Shown: positions 1 to 12,400 of the stretch, piece by piece | How positions within the stretch are numbered: the stretch's first letter is position 1 | Layout of the letters: the number at the start of each line of letters is the position of its first letter | Program-made: the position numbers and the translations under genes | Source of the DNA: Atrichornis clamosus | Taxonomy: Eukaryota > Chordata > Aves > Passeriformes > Menuridae | Assembly: GCA_013400975.1 (NCBI GenBank) | Contig: WBMZ01011913.1 | Coordinates: forward strand, 1 to 64,000 | Direction: 5' to 3' | DNA length: 64,000 nucleotides | Notes under the pieces: generated by a model | What the model was told of the DNA's origin: nothing | Database searches by the model: none | What the model saw: the letters and a program-made list of their open reading frames with translations, nothing else

Positions 1-143
1 CGGGGCTCGCCCGAGCGGGACCCACCCTGCCCGCTCAGCCGGGGCCGGCAGCCCGGCCGGCAGCGCCGCCGCTTCCTTTGTGTGCGTGAGGGGAGCTGCG
101 GCGGGTCCCCCCGGCGGGCTGTCAGCGCTGCCCGCGAGGAGGC

Positions 144-172
144 GGGGAAGGGAAGGGACGGGAAGGGAAGGG
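144..172 (+). promoter_or_regulatory. Putative G-quadruplex motif in promoter/leader
   Basis: Six runs of three or more G (144-147, 150-152, 155-157, 160-162, 165-167, 170-172) are separated by uniform two-base AA or AC spacers. This satisfies the usual four-tract quadruplex rule with two tracts to spare. The G-rich strand is the sense strand of CHN2, so if transcribed it could fold in the mRNA leader as well as in promoter DNA. It sits directly after a GC box at 141-147. Confidence 0.6.
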
Positions 173-427
173 AGGAGGCGAGGGAAGGCGCTGGCAGGGC
201 GGCTCTCCCGTCCCCGTCACAAGGTAAACCCAGCTCCCCAGGGCGGAGAGAGGCGCTGGAAGCGCCGCGGGGCCCTTTCCCTGACCTGCCGAGCGGCTTC
301 GCCCAGCCCCGGAGAGCGGCCGGCAGCGCCTCGGCGGGTCGCCGCCGCCTCCTGCTCCCCGGCGGCGCGGGGAGCCGAGCGCGGGCTGCGGCGGCGGCTC
401 GGCGCGGCGCGGCTCCGGCACTTTGCG

Positions 428-487
428 ATGGGCTGGCGGCAGCGGCGGCCGGACAGCAGCGGGGGCCGACGGTGGGCTCGCAGCTAA
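428..487 (+). CDS. Upstream ORF in the CHN2 leader
   Basis: An ATG at 428 opens a 19-codon frame rich in Arg, Gly and Ser (begins MGWRQRRPDSS) that stops at TAA 485-487, 19 bases before the CHN2 ATG and out of frame with it. The start context is strong, with G at -3 and G at +4. It is the only ATG I find upstream of the main start in this window. If transcription starts before 428, scanning ribosomes should often initiate here, and CHN2 translation would depend on leaky scanning or reinitiation. The short gap to the main ATG would make reinitiation inefficient. Whether the peptide matters is unknown. Confidence 0.5.
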   Translation: MGWRQRRPDSSGGRRWARS

Positions 488-506
488 GGGGCGAGGAGGA
501 GGGACC

Positions 507-555
507 ATGGCCGCATCCAGTAACTCCAGTTTGTCCGGCTCGTCGGTTTCCTCCG
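507..555 (+). CDS. CHN2: Beta-chimaerin (CHN2), first coding exon, SH2-containing isoform N-terminus
   Basis: Beta-chimaerin is a diacylglycerol-responsive GTPase-activating protein for Rac. The full-length form has an SH2 domain, a C1 zinc finger and a C-terminal RhoGAP domain. Only the N-terminal tail before SH2 is encoded here: MAASSNSSLSGSSVSS, a Ser-rich 16-residue stretch I recognise as the start of the long (beta-2) isoform. The start is chosen because the ATG has an A at -3 and G at +4 (GACCATGG), and it is the first in-frame ATG after an in-frame TGA at 282-284. The exon ends with one extra base (phase 1) before GTAAGT. In the known protein the next residue is Asp, which fits G|AT across the junction. 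All later exons lie beyond the window. The alternative of a chance short frame is unlikely given residue identity, Kozak context, donor and CpG island together. Confidence 0.93.
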
Positions 556-561
556 GTAAGT
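556..561 (+). other. CHN2: Splice donor of CHN2 intron 1
   Basis: GTAAGT follows the coding segment directly and matches the U1 consensus at the intron side. The exon ends in CCG, leaving one base of a split codon (phase 1). Reading through the donor in frame continues to a stop at 1140-1142 and yields GC-rich sequence without domain character, which supports splicing here. Confidence 0.9.
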
Positions 562-3041
562 TTCTCCAAGGAGCGCCGCATTTCTCACCTCCCTCCATTT
601 TAGCAGAGAGCTACCTGTCTGCAGAGCGCCTCGCCGTCCCGCTCGCCCCGATCCCGTGGCAGGCGCTCCCCGAGCCCTGGGCGGACGCTCTACCGGGGGA
701 CGACGATACCCCTGCCCGGGGTCGGCTGTGCCTCAGGCGGCACCGAGAGCGGATGCCGGGACGGGGGAAGCTCGGCGTGGCCCGATTTGCCTCCCCAGCG
801 CCCTGCCTTGCCTTTGTGTGGGGTGAGGGAGACGGAAGCCCCGCGCCCGGCTCCCTCGCCCGGGGAGAAGCATCCCTCCGGGCTCGGGAAGGGGCGCGCC
901 CGCTGCTCCCCGCGCCTCCGCGGCCGGCGCGTTACCGGGAGCTGCCGCCTCGGGGCTGGGGTGGCCGAGGGTATTCAAAGACCAACGCGCATCCTCCGTG
1001 GTCCCCGCCGTGCGGGACCGGCCCCGTATCGCGCCCCGGGGCGTCGTGGTACTCTGGGGCGGGCGGGGGCTGCCAGACGTGCCTCTTGGTGTGCGCCGAG
1101 GCACACCTCGCGTTTTCAGTACTTCTACAAGACTGGGAATAATTAAATTCCCGATCCGGATAACAAATGCTCCAGGTGACGGATCGCCCCAGGGTTTCGG
1201 CCGCGGGGGCCGTGCCGCGGGTGTGAGGAGCTTGTGCCCGCCCTGGGTTTTAGGGGTGCTGGGCGGGAGGCGGTGCGGTGCGGCGCTCTGCCCCGCTCAC
1301 GGAGCGGGGGCTGGCTCCGCTGCAGACCCGCAGGAAGGCAGAAAAGTTACGGTGCGTTTTTAACCGAGGCACACTGAAATTGAAAGCAGTGATATTACAG
1401 TACCACTGCCTGCTGCTTAGCTCACGATCAGTTACTGTAATATTTAAGTTATGAGAAATTGGCTGAGAGTAACATCCTGGCATTTTAGTGGGCTGAAGGA
1501 GTAAATAGAAGCATGAACAACTTCGGGGTTCAAGGGACTTGTGACTCAGTGTTTTATTTGAGGTGCCAGATTGAGACTTTGTAAGAGCATTTCTTAAACA
1601 TAGCAATATGTGCTGTGCAAAGCAGACAAGCTCCTTTGACTATCAATACAACTCTGGAAAAATATAAGTAAATTTAAAGGGCAATGAGCAGCTATGGTTT
1701 TTTACAAGGTGATGTATGTAACTTACACAACATATTCTATACCTCTGTTCCAGCCTTTAACACCTCCAGCCAGATCCAGAGGAGGAACTAGGTCCTAAAA
1801 CCAAATACTTATTCTGACAGTTTTAACAAAAACCCACAAACATTGTGAGCCCTAACTAGAACTAGCCTTAACTAGAAAGCACCTGAAAGAAGTAGACACG
1901 AGAAATTCTACATTGTGTTCACATTCACAGTGCAAGAGTTGCAAGACCAGAAGGAAAATAAGCAAGAACCTAGTCAACTTGAGAGCTTGTTAGTTTAGGT
2001 ACTCATTTGGGCAATGGGGTTTTATTTTATGCATCATTTGTATATTTTTACATCTAAGTTATGTGATAAAACCAGAAACAAATTTAAAAGCCCAGACTGA
2101 AACCTGTGACTCTTCCTTGGTGCATTAACCATTAAGCTGCAGAAGCGTGTCACTGGCTTGGAGCAAGTGTTTAGCTTCTTAGCTCCATGAATCTCGAGGT
2201 GTTTCTTGCATACTGCTCCAGTGTCTATGGAAGCGTGCTGAATGCATACCTCTGAATCCTCTCCAGCTTAACTGGATCTAGGCTTCAGGATCTGTCTCAG
2301 GAATTGAGAGGAGATGTGTTTCCCCTGTAGTCTTGGTTCAAATGCCTGAACTGCAGGGAAGAGTGGGAGCTCAGGCACATCCTTGGCATGAGCAGCTGAT
2401 GTCCTCCAAATCCAGGTGGCCTCCTGCCCAGCAGGTGAATTTAGCACCAAACTGAACATGTAGCCAAGGAACTGAGCTCTGTGCTTTAGGTGTACGTCAC
2501 TAAAAGTCAGGGGGATTGGCACTTTACAGTACCCTGCTTTGTACGAAGCCCTTGGCTTTATAGCTAGTCCTAACTACAGCAGTTTATGGTTTATCTTTTG
2601 TTTTGTATTTCTGCAAGCATGAGCACAGCTGAGTCCATGCTTGGGGCTCTTAGGTGCCACGGTAGTGCAACTAATAAATATTGTCAAGTACTCCATAAAG
2701 TAACTGAGTGCCTTTGACTCTCATAACTTATGACCTTGGAGTGGTTTTTGGTTTAGTTTCAGTTTATTCAGTCTATATTTCTTCTATGCATGTGCTAACC
2801 AGAAGTTAAATTTGCTGCAGCATGATGAAGTTTCCAATATTAACAGACACACCATATCTGACTCTGTGCAGCTGTATTTTGGTTGTCTGTGGTTTTTAAG
2901 TTCTCAGAATTCAGCACGTCTTACAGCCTATTATTTACATGATCTAAACAAACAGTCTTGTTTTAATATTTAATTTGGTAGAATTTATATGTATGCTTAA
3001 CTGCCAATATAAAGATTCCCAAATAGTATAATTATTTCTTT

Positions 3042-3097
3042 TTCATGGAAGAGGGGAGGTTATACTACCTTCATAGAAGAGGGTAGGTTAGACTACC
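3042..3097. repeat. 28-bp tandem duplication
   Basis: Two adjacent 28-base units, 3042-3069 and 3070-3097, differ at three positions (unit positions 6, 15 and 22). Each starts TTCAT and ends GACTACC or TACTACC. The purine-rich core GAAGAGGG is kept in both. Likely a small local duplication. Confidence 0.85.
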
Positions 3098-6000
3098 AAA
3101 ATACATTTAACTAATAAAAAAAGGAAGTGAAGTTTGAGGTTGATAGCAGTTCTGCACACTGCAGAACTCAGCTCTGTCACTGTTTGTGAATGTTGACTGC
3201 CAAAGCTCGAGAATGTTACTGCAAGTGTCCATTTGTGATGTAGCATTTTTGCTTCAATTCCTGCCAATTCATGTCAATGAGAAGGTTAAACAGTTCAAGT
3301 ATCTTTAATGTGAGGAAGCTGCCCAAGAATTTTATGGTGTAGATATTCTGTTTGTCCACTTATATTTCTGTAAATGTGCAAGTGGGATTTATAGTCTTCA
3401 CTTGAACTTGTGTCTTCATTAAAGATCAGGATTTGGTTCTGTTCTGGAGTGGTTATTTATAAGCACACACTGTGTAGTGTCATGGCAGGGTGCTTAGCTG
3501 TAGCTGTTGTACAGATGGAGAGCTAACATGCATGGAGAACTATGACTTCAGCTATCAACTAAAGGTAAAGCAAATATTCATACTTAGGAGGCTGTTGCTC
3601 CTTTGATTTCACAGCTGGAGGACCAGTCCCTCCTTCAGAGCTCGTGTCTGTGGTTTATGTACTCATCTCAACATCCACTGTGAGGCTGCTAATTATAGCT
3701 TCAATAGTATTAAGTACCTGTTACAGGCCCCATCTGACAGAAACCTGTGAAGGACTTTTTTCAGTAAGCTGGCACCTCTGGTAACAAAATCTACAGGAGA
3801 GCCATGGGTATTTGTACTGTATTTCTTCATATATAGCTCTCTGCTTTTGGCAACAGAACTTAAGCTGCCCTGACTACCAACAGTCGTGTTTGAAGGTGGC
3901 TGTGGGAGAAAGAGGTGTAATATGCTGGGGGAAGAAGGTGGGCATGACAAGCAATTACATTAAGTGTTCTTCTTTGGACCTTGGATAAATCTGCACACCA
4001 TATGAAAAGCTGAAATTATAATTACTTCCACTGGGAATTCCACTTAACTTTTCTGTAATCTCTTCTTGAACACATACCCAGGTGATCTATTAGCTATATT
4101 CCTTGCAAACCCCTAAATTTTGTTCTTCTCCCTAGATGAAATGCTGATTTAACCACAAGCAACATCTTTTCTTTCTCTCCTATCCTCTAAAGAGAACTGT
4201 GCATGTTTCTATGCTTGCTTTCATGCTGTGATCCCCTTAAAATAAACATTACCTTGCCACCCCCCATCTTCTTACTGACCCTTAGTATCACTCATTCTGA
4301 TCTTTCTTTTTTAAAACTTTTTTGCTGTTGTTGAAACTTTTCAGCTTTTTCCTGGCAAACAATTCACCTCTCCCACTTTGTCACCAGCTGCCTCCAGTTT
4401 CCTCCACCCAGTAGCCAAATACTGATTATACAGAACTGATGAACTTGAGACTCGACTTTCTGGAACGTAAATAGAAGCTTGAGTGAAGAGACCTGTGTGG
4501 CTGTGCTGGCTTTGCTTCTCCAAGAAGCAACAAATGCAACACGTTTCCAGCCAGGCTCTGTGTGCAGTGGTGTTCCTAGGCTTTGTCTGTCTTCATGCAG
4601 TTGTGCCATACAGTGCAGCTGTGCTCTAGTGCAAAGTGCCCGTAAATCCCACCTGCCTTTAAAGCTTCCATTCTGCTTGAAAAGTCTTATGCCAGATACC
4701 CTCCCTGTAACAGGTGGATAAATTAGATAGCTTGGGTTATCTTATCAGGTAAGGGTCCACACTGAAGGTAAACGCTAACACAAGCCTGGTAAATGGTAGA
4801 GTGTAATCAGGCTTCCTTCGACAGCAGGGCTCAGACTGTGCCAAAACCTTTGCATGAGTCTGAGCCTGTGCTGTGAGAGGGGTAACGCTGCAAGAATTTA
4901 GATGAAGACTCAAGGCAAATATGTAAACGTATGTGCCAGTGTACCCAGTATTTTGTTTCTTCTGTGAGCTCCAAAGAGAAATTTGCAGGTGTTATGCTGA
5001 AGGAATAGCTCAGCACCTTTCTACTTCCCAACTGAATAGATGCTTCGTCATGTGCTGTAAGCATTTTGAGTAATACCTGTCAGTAGAGCAGGTGATGGAG
5101 TTAAATGACATAGGCAAGCTTTCTGTGCAGACCTGGAGCAAGGCTTATGTGTTTTGTCAGGGTGTTTTTACTTTTCAACTGTCTGCTGCCCTAATAAAAG
5201 ATAGCTGCTTCTCCCCACAACTCTCTGGTTTTGTAAAGTCAGATACCTGTATTGAAGGCTACTATTAAGTATTTTAAAGTCATCAATTATTGATGGTATT
5301 TTTTTTAAAATTGAAAATCAATAACTTTTTCTGTCTTGAAGCTCAGGGAAAAAGGCCTTGAAGTACCATTTAAGCGTTGGTCCTCATTTAATTAATAATT
5401 ATGTTTATGGTTCATAAACTATTACTTGTAATAAATTGAAAGGCAACAAAACAGGTTTTTTTAAATAAATGAACATTTAAAAAGTTGTTTAAAGGAAGCA
5501 TAGTTCTGAACTATATGTCTTCACACACACTCTACATTTTGAGAACGATTAAAAAATGCTTACCAAGGGAAGAAGAAAAATCTTTGATGGTTCCTGTAAC
5601 TTAACAAGGTCAAAATAAAATATTAAAGGCTCATGACTCTCCAGGGGTCATGAAGGTGCTGTGATGTGAAACAGGGAGATATATTTTAAAAATGAAAGTC
5701 AACATAGACTGATTTTAATTAAGATGCAAGCAAGTGAGAAGAAAGGAAATTGCTATTGTACACAGATTCAGAAAGATTCTAATTGGGAAAAGATTAGTAA
5801 ATGAAAATAGATGTTTATTCTTAATGATTTAATAGAAATAGTGTTGTGAAAATGGCATATGAAAGCTATTTAAACCATGCTGTCATTAGGCTGATAAGGT
5901 GCTACTTTTGATTTTTTTTAAAAGGGCAGTAAGGGTTGTTTTTATTCTGTTCCTTGTGCCAAGCTTCCGCTTGCCAGGGTGTTCTTGCTCTAAATTAAAG

Positions 6001-8951
6001 CTGAAGTGTTTTGTATCTGATGATTATAAAGAACTCACCATTCTTACTAAAAATAATAAAAATTCAAAAGGAAAAATGCCAAAGTACCCCTTTCTGATGT
6101 AGTGATTGGTTCAACAGTTAGTTGCTGAACATGTAGGCTATGATTATTGAGAATAAAATAGCCTGGAAACTGGTACAATGCATGTCTGCTTCACAGTTTA
6201 GCTTATAAGCACTCCATGCTCTGTAAAGCAAAAGTCTTACTCTTCTTATGGATCTACTTGTCTCAGAGACATATGTAGAGGATCAGGTGAACAGTCTTTC
6301 ATGCTGTCATGCTGATGACCTTTTTGGATATCCGTTCTACTGATGAGTTCTTGCCTTCTGTTTGATGGTTCTAAGGAAGCTTAGATATGCCAAATGCTGA
6401 GTGATTGTAGGCAGCAATATTTTACATTGGGGAGTTACACTGAGTGCTCTGGTATCCCCATGCCCATAATGTTTTACATGTTTGAGATGATAATAATTTT
6501 GGCTATTGTGGTGCATAAGGTAAGTCTTAAAGCTTAAACAACAACAAAAATTTTTTTAAAAATAGATTAGTTTATGATATAACATACCTTTGCCTAAAGG
6601 GCAGCAGTAGCTGGACTGGCCTCGCTTGCAACATTGAATGCTGGCAGAAGCTGATCCCATGCTGGGGAGCCAGTCTGTTGTCACTCGTTCCTCGGTTCTG
6701 CAAAAGGAAGAGATGCTGAGGAGATTAAATATTTGGAGAACTCTGTGTTAGGGAATGGCACATTAATATTGCATGAAAAAGCTTTTGTTGCAGGGAGATG
6801 TAGCAGGATTTATACAAGAAGCTATAAATCTGTAGTTCTATATATATCACATTTTTTACAGGTGTAGTCACAGTTCGTCTAAGAATTATACAGTATCTGT
6901 TGTAAACGTATAACTTGAACTGCTATGAATAATGACCCATTCTTGCTGTCTTTTTCTGACCTTTGATTATGAGAATGTAAATTTGAATGTTGCATTTGGA
7001 GGTGGTTATTACCAACTATGAATCATGCAGAATTCAGCAATAATGGTTTCATCACCCTGTTTTACTCAGCAATAGTCCAAATCCCAGGGCTGGAGGATGA
7101 GTGTATCCTAGCAGAAGGAAACTGATGTTGCAATAGTGTTCTCGTAACATTAACACACTTTAAAGTTTGCCGATGAAACTTGACAGCACAGGTTGATGTA
7201 TTTGGTAAAGTAAGGAGAGGTTAAAGGGTTTTTAAAATTCAGAAGAATACACAAGTGTCACATGCCTTGCTTCTGGTATTACTGATCAAGGTCATCACAA
7301 AAGAATCAGTTCAGTAAATAAGACATCTGTTCTGAGGATATCTTTATCAGGCAGTCCAATTCCACAGAGACAAGGTGGTTCCAGTGTGGTGCTGTTACTG
7401 ACAGTGTAGAAAATATCAGGTGGGCACTTTCTTATCATCAGTAAATCACGTGTCACCTGCTGTGACCTGTGTGTCAAGTCACATTTCTCACTTTCTTCTT
7501 ACAAGCTTGTCCTATAGTCATTCCTCTCTTCCTTCTCACCTTCTTGTTGGCTCTTCAAACATCACATGTAGCTTTTAGAAAAGAGAATCTCTTATGAAGT
7601 GTGTTTGTGGTGTTACACTTTGTATTTCATCACAGAACAAAAATGAATGTTAGAATAGGTGGAGACTTCAGTTTGTAATTGAGGCTCAGTTGTTGAGCAG
7701 ATGTTTAATTGCTAAAAATTTGTCTTATATTGACAAATCAATTGGTTAAATGTTTGGCTTCGTCTGTGGCAAGGAAGAAAAATGGCAAGTGCACATCATG
7801 TACAGGCATGCAGGGTACAGCCTCTGCAAAGGCAAGCTAAAGTTCCTCGGAGAAGGTAGTTCTTCTCCAGCAGCGTGCTGTGTGCCAGAGGATGTGTGCT
7901 GTGGTCAAAACCAAGACAAGTCTAAGAGCTCTGTCAGCACTAAGTTTGCCATCAGTAGTCATGGATATCTGCTGTAATACTTTTCTGCTCTGTGAAGCTG
8001 CACTGACTCCACCTTAATTCCCCAATAAACCAGACCAGATTGCCCCAAAGGAAAGAGGAGAGGATGAGGGGATCATGAGAGACCCAGACAAATTCTCACT
8101 TTCCAGCTTTTCCAAGGCATTGATGTGGTTGCTGTTAAAGCCAGTTGTGTGGGATTTTTTTGTGTGGCTGAACCCTACCTTTCTGCGCGTAGAACTGTAA
8201 TATTTTGGCATATTACACAGTGCTGTGGCCACACAGACAGGGCCAGCCCTTGTATGTCCCATTTTTAAGCAGTTACAGTGTGTGTAAGCATGTGGAGCTT
8301 GATAGCAAACCATATCCTCTGCTGACCAGGAGTTCAGGGCTAGGTACTTTCTAGCACAGAGACATTTATTGACTGTGTACCATTTTGGCATGGAAAATTA
8401 GAGGGTCTGGTGGCTGACCTGGGCTGTTAGCACATTTAGATAACTTTGCGGGAGAAAGATCCATCTACTGCAGTTTAGCACAATGAAACCACCTCTGCCT
8501 AAAGTCCCTGAACTGCATGGAAGCTGGGAAGCTGGTGAAATATCTATGCTGTATAGCTGCTGTATTCTTTAACTTCCTTGTGTATCCACTGATAGTCACT
8601 GTGGGAGATAATCTACTGATCTGACCTGTAGTTGCTGTGCTTATGTGTAGGGCTGGTAGAGTTACTGCTGCTGAGTCAGCACATGTGTACTTCTAGTCCT
8701 GAGTTCTAAAGCCAAGAGCTCCTAAAAGAGAGGAAAAATTTGGGGTGAGTTTGAAATATGGGATGTTGACATTGTATGCTGCAGGTTAAAAGTGAGATCA
8801 AAACCTGCACCTGTGTTTCGAGGAGACCTGTTAGGAAAATCTTACTAATCGTGTGCTGTATTGAACAGTATATAAATTTGTCTCAAGCTCCCTTTCTTCC
8901 TTTGATTGAAAAGCTTTTTCCCTCTTCTCCTTTGCGCTATGAATAAACGAA

Positions 8952-8986
8952 CCAGCTGGATTTATGATCCAGCTACAGCTGGATCA
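8952..8986. repeat. Palindrome with paired CAGCTG E-boxes
   Basis: A 10-bp inverted repeat (8965-8974 and 8977-8986) flanks a two-base centre. A third related copy, CCAGCTGG, lies at 8952-8959. The block carries two CAGCTG E-boxes, at 8953-8958 and 8976-8981, start to start 23 bp apart. It could be a bHLH binding site or simply a fold-back sequence; the sequence alone does not decide. Confidence 0.55.
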
Positions 8987-9438
8987 CATTTCATTCTTTC
9001 TGATTCCAGTATTAAGGCTAGCAATTAATGAACTTTCAAGAGCTAGAACAGAAATTTTCTTATAAGGTTCCTCAAAGCTCCAAGATTTAGGGCTTTACAA
9101 AAAACCTGAATGTTGCAATCAATTTTTTGTAGTGCACAGACGTGTCATATAGCTAAATTAATTATTTGTGAAAGATTTTGGTTTTTTAATGAAAAACGCC
9201 TTATGAAGATAAGGTATTAATTTTTGACCCTTCAAGCTGCTTGGCCCCTTCTGTTCTGACTACATTGAGATAGTAAATCAGTGGCTACTGGACTGGGTAG
9301 CTGCTTTTCTGAGTATTTTTATGCAGTTTCCATTAAAGTAGCATCTGCTGCTGTGATGGGACAAATTATTATAAGCTATGTGGTAAAACTCCCCTCATCC
9401 AAGTGCATAACGTATTTAATATTCAATTGATTTACATC

Positions 9439-9461
9439 ATATATATAGAGATATATATATA
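9439..9461. repeat. AT-rich simple repeat
   Basis: Two (AT)n runs interrupted by a GAG triplet. An ordinary intronic microsatellite. Confidence 0.8.
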
Positions 9462-12400
9462 GAACATGCCAGTTCATTGGTGATGAATTTCCAAGGATTA
9501 TGTACAAGACTTAAATTATATGTAATTTGTATCAATACCTGCTTCTTGAGAGAGCATACTCTCCATAACTCCTGATCTCCTGCCAGGCAAACCAAGATCA
9601 TGGACAGCCTTTAGCATCATGCTGTGATAGCTCTCTATTTGTTTTATTTTGCAATCTGAAGCATGTACTAGAATGTTTCATGTTGACAAACTTATTTACT
9701 GAAAGAATATTGAACCCTTTGATGTCTTAACAAAAACGGATAGACAAATTTCCATTCTAAGCTTCCTCATGCTCATTCATGTCTAACATTAGTGTATGTT
9801 GGAAATTTTGCTTAAGTTTAGAGAATAACTATAAATAATGAAATCAAACTGGCTGTCATGGGTGAAACTTAAGGCTAGAAGTTATATTAAGCCATGGAAA
9901 TAGTGACTGACAGACAAACTTTTTTTTCTGTTCCATTATGACACTAAAACCAGCATTAAATCAGTAAGCCATTGAGAAGTAAAGTTAACTGGAGGATTGA
10001 GATGTCAGATTGGTGAGAATTTGCAAAATTATGTAGACAGAGAAAAATATATATTTTTGTTTAGATTGTACAGAGAGAAGAATCAAGATCCTGAACTGTC
10101 TTTACGAAACAGGTTGCTGTATCAGCCCATGTTATTTACCAGGGGGAGAATTTGATGGGTTTTTAACGTAGACCTGCTGGTCATTTTAGTAGTAGATGAG
10201 TACACCTAAGCATGGGAAAGAGAAAAGCCTTAGGTCTGATACAAAATATTGAACATGGGGTTCAGGCCTTAGCTGGTGTTTCGGAGTGAGCACATGAACA
10301 GATGAGCTCTAAGGCATAGCATCAGTCACTGGCCATAAAAAGTTATAGCCCCTTTTCCTTCAGTTGAACCAACAGCTGACTCTCAAAGTGAAGAGTTTTC
10401 CTATGCTGTGGCAGGTACAAATGTGATACAATAGCATTTCTAGGATACGAAGGTTCAGATTTTTATGGAACAGTGAGAGCTGCCATTTCCATGGACACAG
10501 TGCCTGGAGTGACCACTGTGGTGGCTTTCCATATTGCCGTTTGAGTGGTTTCTCCTGCAATTTGAAAAAGTATTGTGAATATATGAGGTTTTCTGGACAT
10601 GCTGTTCGGTAGCAGGGCTGGGTAGTGCTGTTGCACATTGCTAAACAGTTGTTTTATTTCCTTTCAGAATTGATGGATTAGTTCATTCAATAAGCTCCAA
10701 GAAAGAAAACCCATGAAACTCTCCTCCCAAATCCATTAAATTGCCTTACACCATTGATTTTAAAAATAAACCTGAAAAAAATGAAGTATAAGTGCAAAAC
10801 CAGATTTAAGTGTATTATTTTTAATGATTAATGTAACAGTAAATCTTTAAGCACTGGCAACTTAGGAAATCAACTCATAGTGTGTGATTTCTTCTAGGAC
10901 CTCAAAATATGGCAGATGTGTACAGGTTATATATGGACTTGTGTGCACATAAACACTATTTCAAAAAAAAGGTTTTAAGAGTTATAATGAAAAAAGAATA
11001 TTCAGACATGGAAATATTATGGAATGGTTATTCTGGAACAGCTGTTCCTGAACACCGTTCAGTTAAGCTATAGTAATGTAGATCATTGACTTGAAAGATG
11101 TAGAAATATAGCATTAATTATACTCATTTGTTCAGGAATGAAACTTCTTTCTTTTTCCTTTCTGCTGGATGTATTCTTGAAAGCTCATAGCTCCCTTCTT
11201 TTCAGAGACAAAATGCGTTCTTGACGTGAAATTTAAAACTGAACCTGCCATTTTCAAGGTTTTTTCCTTTTTAAATTTAGTTTTGTGTTGTTTAACCCAG
11301 GAGCTGCTCACATGATGGTTTAACTATGAAAAGATAAAACAACGTGAAGATAGAGATGATTCATTTCAGAGTAAAACCTTGCTAAACAAAACAGGTCATT
11401 ATTAGTTAGAAGTGTTCATAGGCATGTGAGAGGTGCAGTCAGGATTGGAGGTCTACCGTGCTGAGTGTTGTTGAACAGGATATTACAGTTACTGCTGTAT
11501 CATTTATGCAGACAGAACATTTATATAGAGAGAGGGTGAAAAGGCCACAGGGAAGTTGGTAGCTGTATAAATAGAGAATAAATGACAGTTGGGGGCCCAA
11601 AAAGCTTGTAACTTGAAGAATGCTAGAAGCATGAGTGGTGGTTGTAAACTACAGTCAAAATCGTGAAGAATTGACACACTGTTGCTAGTGACACACATCA
11701 AAATGTGTGTGTGCGTTTAAGAAACTAAAAGGAATGACAGGGTTTAGGAAAATAGCAGGAATTTGCTGCCTGCCCCCCACAAGCCGCTTCTTCTTTAATT
11801 CTGTTAACTAAGAAGAAGGAGGCACATTGTCTTTAAAAAGTCACTGCAGAGGGCTTTGGCTCGTGAAAGCCTTTTCTGTCTTGTATTTGTTTTAGATCCT
11901 TTGATCTCTTTTGGTTTGATGAGTGTGTGTCATCACTTGTATTAGAATTGCTTCCTCTTGTTCAGATATGACAGTAATAAATATATTCACTGGAAAGTGT
12001 AATTTAAAATTTATATTATTCACAGTTATCGGCAAGTGCATTTCGCCTAAATGGTGAAAATGAGGGAGAGTCTGGTTCAGGTTGATTTTTTAAAAAAATA
12101 ATTTATTTGACTTATCAATATGCATAATAGGCTTATGAAAATAGACTTTTCAAAAATTAAATAAGAAAAAACTCAATATAAAATGATTGTAGGTGTAATT
12201 GAGTAGTGTAATTTACTTTCACTTTACAGGAAAAGGCTTTCAACTCCACCTCTTAAGCAGCTTTAGAAAATGGCACACTGACTCCTGGCAGCAGTGTATT
12301 GATTGAAAGCATCCAAGGCATCTAGAAAGCATAAGTGTACATAAATTTGTCTGAAAGGGTTGTGTTTTAGAGAAAGAAACTCCAACCCTCTCTAGGGTTT

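Larger units (their letters stand above)
1..1345 (+). promoter_or_regulatory. CHN2: CpG island promoter and leader of CHN2
   Basis: This stretch is very GC-rich and dense in CpG, then drops to ordinary AT-rich intron near 1345. It surrounds the first coding exon, as expected for a TATA-less housekeeping-type vertebrate promoter. Sp1-type GC boxes are visible at 141-147 (GGCGGGG), 1056-1070 (overlapping GGGCGGG units) and 1261-1268 (GGGCGGGA). I see no TATA box near a plausible start site. The transcription start cannot be placed from sequence and could lie inside the window or just before it. Long open frames on both strands here are by-products of high GC. In mammals CPVL lies upstream on the opposite strand, so a bidirectional promoter is possible, but nothing of that gene is visible. 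Confidence 0.85.

Noticed and set aside
122..598. 158-codon minus-strand frame and other frames in the CpG island
   Set aside because: Pro/Arg/Ala-rich composition typical of GC-rich DNA with few stops; no recognisable family.
423..1142. Long plus-strand frame through the CpG island containing the CHN2 start
   Set aside because: Only 507-555 is supported as coding. After the GTAAGT donor the frame is intron read-through with no domain character, and its nominal start is a TTG.
6711..6740. AG followed by ATGCTGAGGAG, resembling the expected start of CHN2 exon 2 (Asp-Ala-Glu-Glu)
   Set aside because: After four matching residues the sequence diverges completely from the known Tyr-Gln-Pro-Pro continuation, and there is no polypyrimidine tract before it.
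10650..10683. Strong-looking splice acceptor (TTTCCTTTCAG)
   Set aside because: In the phase required by CHN2 exon 1 a stop (TAG) comes at 10679-10681, and the sequence is unlike chimaerin.
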